Shown piece by piece: positions 1 through 11,798 of a DNA stretch of 64,000 bases; positions within the stretch are counted from its first letter, which is position 1; each line of letters starts with the position of its first letter. A program made the position numbers and the translations under genes. The DNA is taken from positions 94,223 to 158,222 of the forward strand of contig JAPMOS010000091.1 of assembly GCA_027972325.1 (NCBI GenBank). The letters are read 5' to 3'. The DNA comes from Paratrimastix pyriformis. Taxonomy: Eukaryota; Preaxostyla; Paratrimastigidae. Below the pieces are notes generated by a model that was not told the origin of the DNA, did no database searches, and was given only the letters and a program-made list of their open reading frames with translations.

Positions 1-462
1 AATGATCACTTTGAAAAGCACTTTTGTCACAATTTTATTTTGAATGAAGAGATAAGCTGTTTCTGATTGAATTCTCTTTCGTTTGATGCTTAAGATGATT
101 GAATTGTTTGATTTGACAAAAATGGCAAAATAATTTCTGGGACAAAAATGGAAAAAATTGAAAATGCATGGAGAATTCGCTTTTGCCTCTAATTTCGTTT
201 GTAGCTCGAATGAATTGATGCTTAAATCATTCCAAGCTGATTAAAATAAAATGCTCGTTTTACTTAAAAACATTGAGAAAAAGATTTTGCTCTGAAGAAT
301 TTTTGCCTCAAATAACGTTTGTAGCTCGAGAAAATTAATGCTTAAATCATTCAAAGCTGATAAAATAAAATGCTCCTTTTCAATAAAATATAATGAGAAA
401 AAAGATTTTGTTCTGAAGAAATCGATTTTGCCTCAAATAACAACGCAAGCGTGAAAAATTGT
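1..462 (+). repeat. AT-rich terminal repeat, inverted copy of 54704-55179
   Basis: This AT-rich block is the reverse complement, with small differences, of 54704-55179. It contains about two and a half imperfect tandem units of roughly 120 bp, each with a GAGGCAAAA-type core and a GAGCATTTTA segment. Composition switches sharply to GC-rich DNA just after 462. Because the match begins at base 1, the repeat may continue left of the window. The most likely reading is the end of another B-type polinton copy lying to the left. A left terminal repeat of one large element ending near 55180 is the alternative. Confidence 0.8.
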
Positions 463-770
463 GTGTGAAAAATTCCACCCTCAAACTGCTCCGTCTGTTT
501 TTAACCTCTCAGGCTGCACTTGGGTGCAACCCGCCGTTTGATACCTGTCCACCCTGCCGCCCTCTCGTTGGTTGGTTGCACAACCCTTGCTCCCCGTTTG
601 GTTGCACGAATGGAGAAATTGAGAACAAATTGTGCGCCAGAAAATTTTGAGTACCCGTTTGCCGGAACTATGAGTGGGGCCCGCCGAAAAGCGTCTCGCG
701 ATGCCTCCGACATCCAAACGCCCCATTTCGATTAGTTGCCTTTCAGGGGAACGAGCTGATCGATGGTTTA
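463..770. other. GC-rich spacer between the AT-rich repeat and element A
   Basis: No convincing gene is seen. Short open frames exist on both strands, but they overlap one another and show no recognisable domain. The block separates the AT-rich terminal repeat from the first AAGTGGCACA-type motifs of element A. Confidence 0.4.
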
Positions 771-1150
771 GCAAGTGGCACACGAGTTGCGCGGGAATGT
801 AGTTGTCAGAAGGGAGATGAGGGAACAAGTGGGCACAGTTGCGCGTAACGTGCCAGTTGCTCAGAAGGGAGATCGAGGGTCGATGTTTCTTAAGTGGCCA
901 GTTGCTTTAAATGCCAGTTCACAAGGGCGATCGAGGGTCGATGTCGGGTTCTTGGTAAGTGGCACACGCGCGCTGGAGAAGAGGGGCAAGTGGCACACGG
1001 AGATAGGGGCCCATGTCGGTTCAAGTGGCACAACGAGGCGGGGAAGTGGCCAGTTGCACAAAGGGAGGGGGTCGAGTCGGTTCTTGGAAGGCACAAAGGG
1101 CACGAGCAAAGGCGCAAAAGAAGGAAATGGGACTTAGGCGTACTCTGATG
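771..1150 (+). repeat. Left terminal inverted repeat of element A, motif-rich
   Basis: The block carries many copies of an AAGTGGCACA or AAGTGGCCAGTTGC motif spaced by variable GC-rich sequence. Read on the minus strand, it matches the right end of the element at 23085-23425, including a shared stretch around GGGCCCCTATCTCCGTG followed by GTGCCACTTG. The outermost motif AGCAAGTGGCACA is mirrored by TGTGCCACTTGCT at the right end. Iterated motifs in a terminal repeat suggest protein-binding sites for replication or recombination, which is inference. Confidence 0.65.
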
Positions 1151-2658
1151 ATTGGTTCTCTCTTGTCCTTCTCTCCCGGATGAGTCCTGCAACGCGGCAA
1201 TATTCCTGAGGCTTCAGATCCTCCACCTCCAGCAGCCCTGCCTCGTAACGTATAAACACTTGTCCTTCCTCGGCATCGCGTTGCACTGTGCTTCAGTTTC
1301 GAAGCCGGAGCTTCGCTTCAGCCTGTCCATCAGCCCCTTATCCATTGCGACCAAGCTTGACAAGACGGTGATGTCACCAGCCTTGCAGGTATTGGCCCCG
1401 CGAGCCGTTCAATGTCCGCGTGAAACTCGACCAGAGCCGGATACAGTGACTTGCTCGTGCGTGGAGCAGCTTAAAATTTCGGACGAGAGAGGTGAGGCTG
1501 GATTGTGTTTGAAGACAGACTTCATGACACCATTCCGTTTTGTTGAGCGCTTGGCCGATCAGTTTGTTGCGGCACTGGCCGCTTATTTGTTGCGGCACTT
1601 GGCCGCTTGTAGTTTGTTGCGGCATCAGGGCTGGAGGCATCAATGCGACATCTGAACAACGGAAACGGCAGCAGATCGAAATGCATGTTCTCAACCGTTG
1701 CACACAGTGGACTTGCTTCGGACTTGAAGGGGAAAGATGAACGAACCTTGGTTGTTGTGTTTGTAATTTCGGTGATTCCATCAAAACTGCGCCCCATTAT
1801 AGTAGAAATGTGCGGTCCGGCGAATGATTGACCAGGGGGTGAGGCTCTGCTCTGACCTTCGGAGTTTTCGGCGGAGAGAAGAGACCTTGTGAGATCGTGT
1901 CAAAAACCCACAAACCGTTCCAAGAACAATACGAGAAACGGTACGATCACGTCGCCGAAGTCGTCTGCACAAAAATGGATCCGAGAAGAACGTTGAAGGC
2001 ACCTCAAAACGTATGGAAATGCTCGTATCTTGTAAGAATGATGAGCAAAAACAAGAAAGACTCAACTCAACTTGGATCTCGTGCAATAAGCTCCGCAAAA
2101 CCGAGCGGAGCAGAGAAAATCGAGTCGATAGTACCCCTGCCGCATTTGAGACGCCGGCAGAGTTCGATTTGCTTCAGCTCGATACGTTTCTCGGTACTAG
2201 AAAGAGATGCTGGAGATCTCTCACCCACGATATTGCCCCAAAATAGGTGAGTACCAGAATAGCAAAACAGCGTTTGGTCAGGAAAACTTGCATCTGGTGC
2301 ACTCGGCTCGGAACTTCTCATCTTCCCAACACTTCACAATTACTCGGAAACGCCCGGCATTCGTCAGTCGATTCCGTTAAGTTTCGGTTCCGTGCGAGGC
2401 GCTGTTTTTGCCGTCAACCCACCGCAGCCAGGGTTCTATCCACTATCGTTTGGTCTGCCCGGAAAACGATTTGCTTGCCTTTATTCAAGATCCACTGTGT
2501 AGAATCGTACGAGTTCACCGCCGACGCGTTTTCTTTCTGGCTTCGGCTTGCTCACCGGATGACCGACTCGTTCCAGAACGCTCACGATGGTATGATGGGC
2601 ATTTCGTCTGTCCCACCTCGAGATGATATGCAGCCGCTTCAGATCATCTTTCTCGTCT
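1151..2658. other. Left subterminal region of element A, no confident gene
   Basis: Open frames of up to 167 codons occur on both strands but show no recognisable domain. Around 1562-1632 the motif TTGTTGCGGCAC is repeated three times at roughly 25-30 bp spacing, followed by GGCCGC-type sequence. The 3' part may contain remnants of the helicase C-terminus or of an adjacent decayed gene. Nothing here is annotated as a gene. Confidence 0.4.
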
Positions 2659-4616
2659 CTAGGTACTCAAGGGCTGCGTTCGCAGCATTCTGAGCTCTTT
2701 GCTCTGACTGAAGGTCAGCGTCATCCCCTTCTCACGCCCAATCTCAATTATCCTTTCCGCTATTTCCAAGTCGACGGCGCGGGTCAGCTGGGGTACCACG
2801 GACCTCTGCCCGATCGTGATGAAGCCAGCTGCTTGAGCTGCGCCTTCCCCATTCACGGCCTCGATTGTGCGGCCCGCCACGGTCTGTATCTGCCTCCCGA
2901 TATCTGGTCGGGTGCCTTCGGGGAGTGTTGTGACCGTCGCCGCCCCCGTACACTTATCATGCGCATGCCGCAGCATGACGACCCCTCGTGTGATTGCCGC
3001 GGGCCCCCGCTCTGCTTGTGCACGGATGAGTTTGTGGTAGGCGCTGCGTCTCCTTGTTGTGGTATCGCTCCACATCATCCGGCGCAATGTCCAGCCCCTC
3101 CCCCTTTTTTGGCTCCATCCCAAGATCGCGCACCATCACAGCCCATGCGTCCTTTTCCTCGAATAGGGGGGTCCGTGCAGGCCACAAGATGCGCGGCGTC
3201 GTTCTGCTGCCCGAGGTGGGCGAGCTCCTCTGGCGCCGGGGCCCAGGTCCGATGTTGGTCCCATACACCTTCTGCGCTTTTGGCCCAACCCAGAAGAGTG
3301 ATGATGCGCTGGTCCATGTGCTGCTCGGCCAAGGCGACTGGGGCGATCTCGGGTTTCACCAGGTCCGTGAACTCCAGGGTGTAGTGATGCTGTTTGAGGG
3401 CTGATACGATGAACTCCATCGCCTTACTCACCAGTTCTGTATGTCGCGCTCCCAACATGGCAAGGACTTGTTGCGGGAGGGTCCAGTTGCACCGGCCGCA
3501 GGCGAACGCGCTCTCCACCGTGTTGCCCAACGCCATCAGCTGCTCCAAGGTCTGTGTGTCGCATGCCCCATTGCCGCGCTGATATGCGATGATGCCTGCC
3601 CTCTGCTTGTAATTGCGGACACGGAAGATGGCCTGCGCCGTCTCGATTGGGTTCATGTTGCTGCTGAGCACGTGCACGAATGTGTCGAAGTGGGGCACGT
3701 TGATGTCCACGCCCGCAGTGATAGTGCTGGTGTACATAAAGAGTCGGATGTCGTGGCGCACCAAGTGTTCGTTGATGTCGCCCGAGATGACGGTGCGCTT
3801 CTGCTTGTAGTGGGACTCGAACACTCCTCAGTCTCCGTCTCTTGCATCTCTTTGTCCTTCCCGCTGAACGTCATGATCTTGACGTCGGGCATCGTCTCGC
3901 TGATGTACGCCTTGACTGACTCCATGACCTTCCGGATCGACATGAAGCAGGCGACGCGTTTTCCCTCGGCGAGCATCCTTGCGATGGTCTCCGTGACGAA
4001 GGTCAGTCCCCTGTTCTCCTTGCTCTGCTTGAACATTGTCTGCACCGTCTTCACGTGATACTCGGGCATGTCCTTGTTGAACTCGATGCGCTCGGCGGGA
4101 CATCCGCACAGCACCTCAAGCATTCGCACGGTGGAGTCTTGCAGGAGTCCATCCATTGCCACCACTTTGTGCGCGTGGACCATCAGCTCGCGCAGCACCT
4201 GCACGACTTTTGTGTTGTTCGCGCTCTTCAGTTGGTTGAGAAGGCTCTCCACCTCGTCAAGAATGAGGAAGTCGATGGGTTTTGTTCTGCGGTTTGCGCC
4301 CCAAGTCGTGCGCGATGATGCGTCCCAAGCTGTCGATCTGGATGATGAGACGTGGGTGGCGGCGGACTGAGATGTCGTGCTCCTTGATGTCCAGGTATGA
4401 CTCGAAGGGGAGACTGCCCTCTGCCTGGTAACGCTTCATGAAGTCAAAGGCGAGTGTGCGGCGACACGAGATCATCACCACCTTGCTGTTGGGCTGCTCA
4501 TGTGTGAGGATGCGTGTCAAGTTTTGTGTCTTCCCACTACCCATTCGCGCCTTCACACACGTGAGTGGCTTCACGGGATCGAATGTGAGGAACTCGTCCG
4601 CGCGGTGGTCGTGCAC
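2659..4616 (-). pseudogene. OBP-type SF2 helicase (herpes origin-binding-protein family), frameshifted
   Basis: ATP-dependent DNA helicase of the type found in herpesvirus UL9 and in origin-binding-protein genes of giant viruses. Visible motifs are Walker A GSGKT near 4528-4542 and a Walker B DEVES at about 4249-4275, both typical of this family. Motif VI is of the Q-x-I-F-R-V-R type and falls at about 3620-3650. The reading frame changes near 4250, 3830 and 3080-3270, so the gene is broken in this sequence. It starts where the polymerase-primase frame ends, with overlap and no visible intergenic promoter. It may therefore have been the C-terminal third of one large replication protein. The C-terminal part, below about 3100, is poorly defined. 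Confidence 0.75.
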
Positions 4617-7600
4617 AAAGGGAGGGCACTTCTGCGTATGCTTGAAGCTTCTGATGGAACGTCACCGAGGAAGCCACTTCAAAGCGCTCATACTTGTCTT
4701 TCTCATGGTTGCGTGAACAATGGAACAGGTACGACGTGGCGCTGCGCGAGATCCAACCTCCATCCTTGCCGTGCTCTCGGTCGCAGATGCGGCAGTGATA
4801 CGGATGCTTCGGGGCGATACGCAGTCTGTCGTCACCAGCCTCCTGCACCTCATACTCACCAAACACATCCTCGAGATATTTTTGGAGACTTACGGGCAAG
4901 TTGCTGCCCTCCACAGAGAAGCGCATCTCGGGCACATTGATTAGATTCTCGGAGAAGTCCATTGCTTGCATGTCAAAGTTGGGGACGTCGCACGTGTACG
5001 TTATGAGTGAGGACAGCAGCTGTTCTTCCGTGACGTGCTCGCATTCGGGGTCACTGGGCAAATGGACAACACGGTGATCAAAACACCGCTGCCCATCCAC
5101 GGTCACGATCTTGTCTTGCGTGAAGCACCGCATGCAGTGATCCTTGCTGTAGACTCCCGTATCGACGCAATCAAAGCCACAGACGTTGCTGAGGTAGTTC
5201 GCGAGGACGAGGTTGAAGCGGCGGGTCACGACAACATTGCACACAAGGTGATAGCTCTGCTTCTTGGGCCCACATGCGCTATAACACGTCACCACTCCCT
5301 TCCCCAGGATGCGCTCAACGGCAGCGATGATACCGGCGATGGGAATGCGACCAGCGGACTCAATGTCGAAGTACGCCTTGTGCTCTGCGACCCCGATGAT
5401 CTCGTGGACCGTTTGCTTATCGCGCCCGCTGAGAAGCAGCTCTTCGATCTCGTCGGCTGATGCATTGCGCATGGTCCGTTTGCCTCCCAACGTCTCCACT
5501 TGGAACATGAGTTCAGAACGGTCGAGGATCTCGCCGCCCTTCTCTGTGAATGTCTGGCTCTTGGGCGTGATCAGCTTCCAGATGGGGAAGTAGCGCGAGA
5601 TGTTGCTGCTGTACGCCTGGATGAGAGTGTCCACGATGTTGATTCCCGCGGGTATGTGCTCCTCGTCGATTGGCGCCCACGCGTCGCTACCTGACTTGCC
5701 GCTGTGGTTGATCCGTACGATGCGGCAGAAGTCCTGGTTCTTCAGGTCTGGGAAACGCGCAAGCAATGACTTAACCTTTCTGTCCTTTCCGCTCAATTTC
5801 TGCTTGCGTGCGTACAGGAGAATATTCTCGCGGCAGTTGCGCTCCTCCTCGGCGTAGAAACGGGCAAGGCACTCGGGGTGCTTGGCGGCTGGAATCTCGA
5901 GAAGACGACGAAGCAAAGTCAGCGTCCTGTCACGCACGTAAGCGGTCTGTATCGCGAATTGGCATCCCTTGTAGCTGAACTCGGGCTCAACACCCACCTT
6001 CACCCCGTCGCCAGGAATCTGGAGCTTGAAGTAGGTCTTGCGCTGGGCGAAGAAGGCTCGCGTGAACACTGCCTCGAAAGCGAAGGAGATGTACCGGAGA
6101 TGTGCGCTCGGGAACATGTTGACCTCGATGTAGCTCTGCTGCAGCTGGCTGTTGATCTCGGTCTGCATACGCGCCACCCACCCATTAAATGCATCGACGC
6201 CTGCCTGTGTGCTGAAGTCGAGTGGTGGCTGATGCTCCTGGGCAAGTTGCACGGCAGTGGAGTCAGTGTCAATGAAGAGTCGTTTGCCGTAGGATGATGC
6301 GATCGAACTCGCGCGCATGATAGCATCACGGGCGGCGGTCGTTACTGCTGCGGCACACTTTTCGTTGAACATGTAGCATGCAAGAGCCCAAGAGCCCATA
6401 GAGACTGTTCGCCATGATCTTGAAGCAGTACTGCATGGTGTTGTGATACTTGACGCCGGCGGCATCGTTCCGTTTCCGGGCATCCTTCAGAAGTGCCTTG
6501 TGGTGGCTGCGCTGATCGACGAAGTCCGACACGGTGTCGAGAAACGGGTCGTGCTCGCGGATCTCAAAGACGGTGTATTGTTTCAGGATATCTTCGCGGA
6601 ACAATGTGAGTGGGTTGGTCACGCCCTTGTTTGACTCTTTGCTTGCCTCCACCTCCTGCTCCGTCGGATTGCGCACGAAAGTTGTGTTCTCCGGGGTGTG
6701 ATGGCCGTCTTGATAGACTTCAGCGAGGTCATCCACCGTTGCTACGTACGAAAACGGAGAGACTGCGTAGGCGCGCATCATCGATGGATAAAGTCCAGCG
6801 AAGTCAAACATCATGCACGGCGTGTCCGCCAGATCATTGTTCTCCGACCAGTTGACGGCACCTTTATACTTGCCATTCTTCTCGCCGAGCTCCCCATAAT
6901 TCCATTTGAGCGAGACATGGTCACGGCATCGCCAGGCTGTGCGAGCCAGCTTCATCATACCCCACGCTGCCTGTGTGCGCGTGAAATAGGTTGAGAGCGT
7001 AATTCCCGTCACCTCAATGAAGCATCGCATCTTCTCGAGATAGTCCATCTTGTCGGCGATGTGGAGGACTGCTTCGGCATCGTAGACGCAGTAGCGGATG
7101 ATGTTTTCGAGGCAATGCTCGGGGTTCTCCGTTGCCGCATTCGGGTCCATCATGATCTTGTTCATCACAGCGTAGCTCATGTTGTGACGCTGCTTGAGCG
7201 GTAGCTTGAGTGCACCCAGAATCGTGTCCAGCGCTAAGTTATCGGGGGCGTCACCTGGACGATATTGACTCTTCGCCCAGTACATCATATCAACCATGTG
7301 GACACGGAGGCCGAACAGTGAGCTGTAGACGTAAGCGAGGCCCGAGCCCTTGTATGGAGCCGCCATTTGAGTTTGAGAAAAGGCGCCGCATCGCTTCATG
7401 ATCCACGGGTAATCGTAGCCTGCCGGCCGCGTATTCTCCGGCTCATCTGCCTTCTTTTGATTTGTTGAAACGGCTGCTGGTTACTGTTCCATCCCACGAG
7501 GATGATCTCGCTCGGCGCTCTTTGACCGGACCCAGCTGATGAAGGCACAGCACATCCCCGCTTCAGACGAGTCGACGTGCACGGCGACGTTTGCCGGGAG

Positions 7601-8324
7601 CCTCGCGGAATCCAACTCGAGCGGCACCTCGCCTTCCCACAAGAATGCATGTTTCTCCGTCACGCCGTTGAATGAGTACGCGGCGCAGATCATGCCGATG
7701 TGCGCGAGAGGATCATCTGGAAGAGGAACACCGGGGTGGAAGAGTACGTCTCAATATCGTACGCCACCATCGCGATTTCACCGAGATGGAACTGGATATC
7801 GAATTCGTTGATGGCCTTTTCCAGGACGTCGCGTTGCTTCTCTTGGCTGGCGCGGAAGCAGTCTTCCTGTTGGAGCGCTGGGTCGAACGGAATGGACTGG
7901 CGGTACTCAATCTTGCCATCTTGGCGGACGAAGTAGAACGCGTTCCTGAAGACGAGTGCATTGCTGTACGTCTGGCGCAGCGGTTCACGCGTCGCGTCAA
8001 TGTCGAAAAGCATCTTGATCTCGTTCCTGACGGCACGCTGGCTCGTCTCTGTCCGAGTAATGGTAGCTCCCATCGGTTCTTCGGAGCTCAACGACAGGTG
8101 CCGCCGGAGGCTGATATGGGGAAGGGCCGTTTCCGTACCGCACTTGCCATGCTCCACGACCCATTTGGCGTATCGGGCAAGCAGCGGGTGAACGACCTTC
8201 ATGTATTGTTTCCTGTCGCGCGATTTGGACACTTTTCTCGGAGCACAGCTTCGTCAAATTCGCCCCGAAACCCCTCATCGAATCCGGTCACGAGGCGAGT
8301 AAACTCAACAACGAGGTTTTGCAT
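4537..8324 (-). pseudogene. Family B DNA polymerase fused to UL52-like (AEP) primase, frameshifted
   Basis: The N-terminal part is a family B polymerase. Exo I YDIET lies at about 7748-7768, motif A DFAGLYPSM at 6782-6812, motif B NSLYG near 6400, motif C IDTDS at about 6260-6273 and a KKRY-like RKTY downstream. The frame carrying motif C stays open for 648 codons into a primase of the herpes/NCLDV archaeo-eukaryotic type. There motif I FDIE is near 5359-5373, the SYH motif near 5250, a VDTGVY-K motif near 5150-5180 and a Cys/His zinc-binding tail near 4750-4830. DIET exonuclease and linkage to a primase point to RNA-primed rather than protein-primed synthesis. I place the start at 8324 because a T-rich promoter-like motif lies just upstream. 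Frame changes near 8240, 7690, 7480 and 6390 break the gene. The polymerase-primase junction itself contains no stop. Confidence 0.8.
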
Positions 8325-8388
8325 CTGGTTTTAGAGGACCAAAAATATGGCAATTCGGATTTCCCAAATTTTCGATGAATTTCGGAAT

Positions 8389-10509
8389 TTAGGATGAGGG
8401 TGGAGCTGCTTGAGTGAGTCTGCGCTGCACCTCTTGAGCCTCGCCCATGGCTTCGCGCCACGGCGCGAGTTCAGTTTGGTTTTGCCGGAAGAATTCTGCC
8501 GGAAGGTCAACAACAGCGCCACCTTCGTCAATATAGCTTCGCTTGATATAGTGCGACTCGTGCATTTCTGTCCCATGTCCCATAATCCGTGAGATCTCAG
8601 TAGAGATCGTGGTTGTGCCGGAACTCTTCGCCGAATGTGGTCGCAAACACCAAACGGATTGTATCAATATTCAAGCCCGCAAGACCGAACGCGCTTTCAA
8701 TCAGGAGGCCAAACTGCGTTGTGTATCTCTTCCCCCGCGGACTTGGTATGAGAATGTCTGTCGAATTTCCGGTTACGTGCGCCTGTGCACGGAAGAGCTC
8801 GTAAAGTTGTGTCGGTAACGCAATCTCCGTTGTCTTATACCTACCAGCTGTCTTGTACACATTGCGCACCATCAAATGCTTATTCCAGTCAATCCAATTT
8901 ACCCTCGTAGATCCGTCTGCGGGCGGGTGTTTGTCGAGCATGAATGTATCCTTGTCGCGAAGAGGCGGGAGCAAGACGTACAGCGCGGTTGTCAAGGCAT
9001 ATTTTGTTGCGTTCTTCATTCGATCCCCGATACGCGGCGGCGCGTGATCAAAGTCAACGTTGTTTGGGTCATCGAGCAACTGCTTGAGCGGCGCGTTCAC
9101 CGGCTTAGCGAGTTCCTCCTGATACTGCTTCAATCTCTTGCTGCTTTCACCAACTCTTCGTATCTGACCCAGTGGGCCATTTGTTTCGCGGTCAGCGTTC
9201 CTGGCGCAACTCCGGTGTCCTTGAGCTCGGATAGGAGCCTGCCGTAAAATTCTTTGTACTTCCTCATCTCCGACACCCGCCCATCAAAGTTCTGGACCCA
9301 CCCGTTGACGGCCGCGGCCAGACTGCTTTGAGTTGACCTGGAAAGGTCCTTCGCGACGATGGCTGCGCGCACCTGATCCGTTGCCTTGAAGAATTCCTTC
9401 GTCCGATACTCTTTTGGCAATCTCGAGAGCACTCGCCTCACGTTGGTGAGGTACATCTCGCGTGTGGTATCTTGGTACTTGATCCCGGACGGGCAGCCAC
9501 AATTTCGGCAGACGCAACCACCTTGTTGATCTGTCTGATTCCGTGTGGCGAAACGTCTTCCGGCCCTTCGTCATCGTGCATAACACTGCCAACGAGTTGC
9601 GGCTCGGGATGGCTGCTTGAATGGCGAGCATCCGGTTCTCACAGACTTGACTCCGCTTTTCCAGGTGACGCCCTTCGAGGCCCATCCGCAGCGCAAACAT
9701 ATGAGTTCGCCGTTCTGATTGAAGGCGAAACGTTTCTGGTCCAATCTCCGAGCAGGCGTTTTGTTTCTTCGTTCTCGACAATTGTCGTTGCCGGGTCTTC
9801 TGCGTCATCCTCTGGCACGGCTTCAAGATCTTCTTGTTCTTCTTCCGTTTCCTCGTCTGGCTCTTCTAAGTTAGCAGCCGCTGGGGCAACCTGAAATACC
9901 CAATTCGATCAATAATATTTTCGTACATCATTCTCATCTCTTCCCGCATTTCGCGCATTTCCGTGGACATTGTTGCGATTGTCTCAGTGAGCTTCTCCAA
10001 TGGCGTCAGTTCCCTCTCCACCGTAATCTCCACTGGACGTGGCACTTCTGGCTCAGGAACAACCGCGTCTGGTACTACTTGCTCGGGTTCCACGACCTGT
10101 ACCGCCGGCGGGGCAGTAACGACGGGAAGTTCTGGAATCGGGGCTGGGATCGGGGCTGGAATCGGCGGCAGGACCGGCCGTTCTGGCTGCGGGGAGCAAT
10201 CGGCGCAACTTCTCGGTTCAATGGCGGCGGGAGATGAGAAAGCGTTTCCTGGGCCGCTGGGTCACCTTGATTCGCCCTGGCCAAAAAGTCGTCGATCGCT
10301 GTGTTGGTGGTGAACGACGCGAGTGTGATCCCATCCGAAGCCTTGATAAGAGACCAGTCCCATTGGATTCCCGATTTGCTGATCGCCTTGAGTGCGAGAT
10401 CTCCGTTGCTGGCCATCGTCGGAATAGGGTAGCCAACCGTCTTGAGATACTTCTGCAGCTTACGGATCGCGGCCTTCGAGATCTGCGAGAGATTGATTTG
10501 AGGCTCCAT
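8389..10509 (-). pseudogene. Tyrosine recombinase with long zinc-binding N-terminal extension, frameshifted
   Basis: The C-terminal part (8389-9133) shows tyrosine-recombinase features: an Arg-containing DTIRLVFATTF segment, a conserved MGHGTEMHESHY block supplying His and the nucleophilic Tyr, and an upstream Arg-rich helix. It would catalyse site-specific integration or excision of element A. A core-binding-like helical region lies at 9130-9456. Upstream are two Cys-x2-Cys clusters (about 9480-9540 and 9690-9720), an acidic linker, a coiled coil near 9900-9990, a Pro-rich stretch and an N-terminal 90-residue helical segment starting at 10509. I treat these as one gene because no start codon or gap separates them. 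However, frame changes near 8600, 9480, 9720, 9890 and 10230 mean 9866-10509 could be a separate gene. Confidence 0.65.
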
Positions 10510-10585
10510 TGTGGTTTGTGTTTTGGTTGGTTAGATAAATTTCGAATTTGCCAACCACAAAAATTGGCAAATCTTGGAGACGTTT

Positions 10586-11725
10586 TTAGTCATCATCGAG
10601 ATCGATATTCCGTCCCTTGTAAGTGTATCGTGGCCTTGGCGGGGCCATCGGTATAGGAGGGATTGGGGGCGGAGGTGGAGTTACCAGCCGGGGCATTGCT
10701 CGCCTGGCGCGTCCCGGTGCCGCCGGAAGAGATGCTAGTTCTTCCCAGTCATCGGCGCGAATAATGGGCAAATTCGCGACAGATGGCGCCGGCCCAACAG
10801 AAAGAAGGGAAGGCCAAGAAGACCGCGAGGGCGTCGCCGTCGCATCCCCTACAACCACAGTGCGAGCCGGCTGCGCTCTGAGCGCGGCACCGTATTGGGC
10901 CGCAAGCATCGCCTCTTCATCCAGAGCGTTCTGGGCGAACTTCTGCTTGTCTCCGCTGGTGTACTGGGAGTATGTACCCCGAAGGTAATTCTGGACCGTA
11001 GTGGGACGCCTGGCTCGAGGGTTTGGTCCTATAGCTTTCCGTCGCTCCATATACTCCTTGTAGATTGCCCTCTTCTCGATATCCGTCTTGCCAGGCTGAC
11101 TGTAGAGTTCACTGTAGCGCTTCTTCAGTTGGTCGACCTGTGCATCGTATGCCCGAAGAGCGGCAGAGCGTTGAGCCCGAAGAGGTGCAGTCTTTGCCCG
11201 TTCGGCTTGCTTGGCTCTCTTCCGCTCCTCGGCCCTGTATTTGCGGTACGCGTCGGGCTCCATTCCGTGGCGCTGGGCTGTCCAATACGCTCGGGAAATT
11301 TCTTGCATCGCCCGCATGGCAGCCGCTTTATCTTTGGTGGAATCATAGACGCGATGGTATGCCGCGCTCATCTGCTGCCGTACTTCTGGCGGGTACCGCG
11401 GGGGAGCTTCTGCTCGTTTTTGAGCACGGGCCAAGGCCATTGTTCGGGCAATCAGTTCTCGCTCGACCTCCCTGCGAGTCACTTCCTGATCGGGAGTCCA
11501 AGCTGCTTGATAGTAAAGCCTTGCTGCGGTATCAAACCGCTTCGATGCCGCTACGACACGGCCGTACGCGCCTCCATCATGATGAGTCCGATTCCCCTGA
11601 GGCCGCTTTGGAGCCGCCAGATCGAGAGGATTGAACCTGGACGGTTTGACCTTCCGGCCACCAGCGCCAACAATTTTCGGCTTCGGCGGCTGATAAAGAA
11701 CCGCTCCGGTGAGTGATCTTAGCAT
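10586..11725 (-). CDS. Hypothetical basic protein, 379 aa
   Basis: An intact frame of 379 codons, not recognised. It is rich in Arg, Lys and Ala with long predicted helices in the middle. It has a Pro-rich tail (runs of PPPPPIPPIP type) and an acidic C-terminus ending in DLDDD. The basic character suggests a nucleic-acid-associated or core virion protein, which is inference. Upstream of the start, a T6 tract followed by CGCGAC matches the motif preceding other element A virion genes. It is the first gene of the intact minus-strand virion run. No B counterpart was identified. Confidence 0.6.
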   Translation of the reverse strand: MLRSLTGAVLYQPPKPKIVGAGGRKVKPSRFNPLDLAAPKRPQGNRTHHDGGAYGRVVAASKRFDTAARLYYQAAWTPDQEVTRREVERELIARTMALARAQKRAEAPPRYPPEVRQQMSAAYHRVYDSTKDKAAAMRAMQEISRAYWTAQRHGMEPDAYRKYRAEERKRAKQAERAKTAPLRAQRSAALRAYDAQVDQLKKRYSELYSQPGKTDIEKRAIYKEYMERRKAIGPNPRARRPTTVQNYLRGTYSQYTSGDKQKFAQNALDEEAMLAAQYGAALRAQPARTVVVGDATATPSRSSWPSLLSVGPAPSVANLPIIRADDWEELASLPAAPGRARRAMPRLVTPPPPPIPPIPMAPPRPRYTYKGRNIDLDDD

Positions 11726-11798
11726 TCGTGTTTTGGTGTCGCGAAAAAATCAGCACGCACTTGGGCGCCAAAACTGGTCAGTTTTACCCGTCGCGGGT

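Noticed and set aside
463-2658. Short frames at the left end as genes of element A
   Set aside because: They overlap on both strands, lack start context and domains, and partly lie on the motif array of the terminal repeat.
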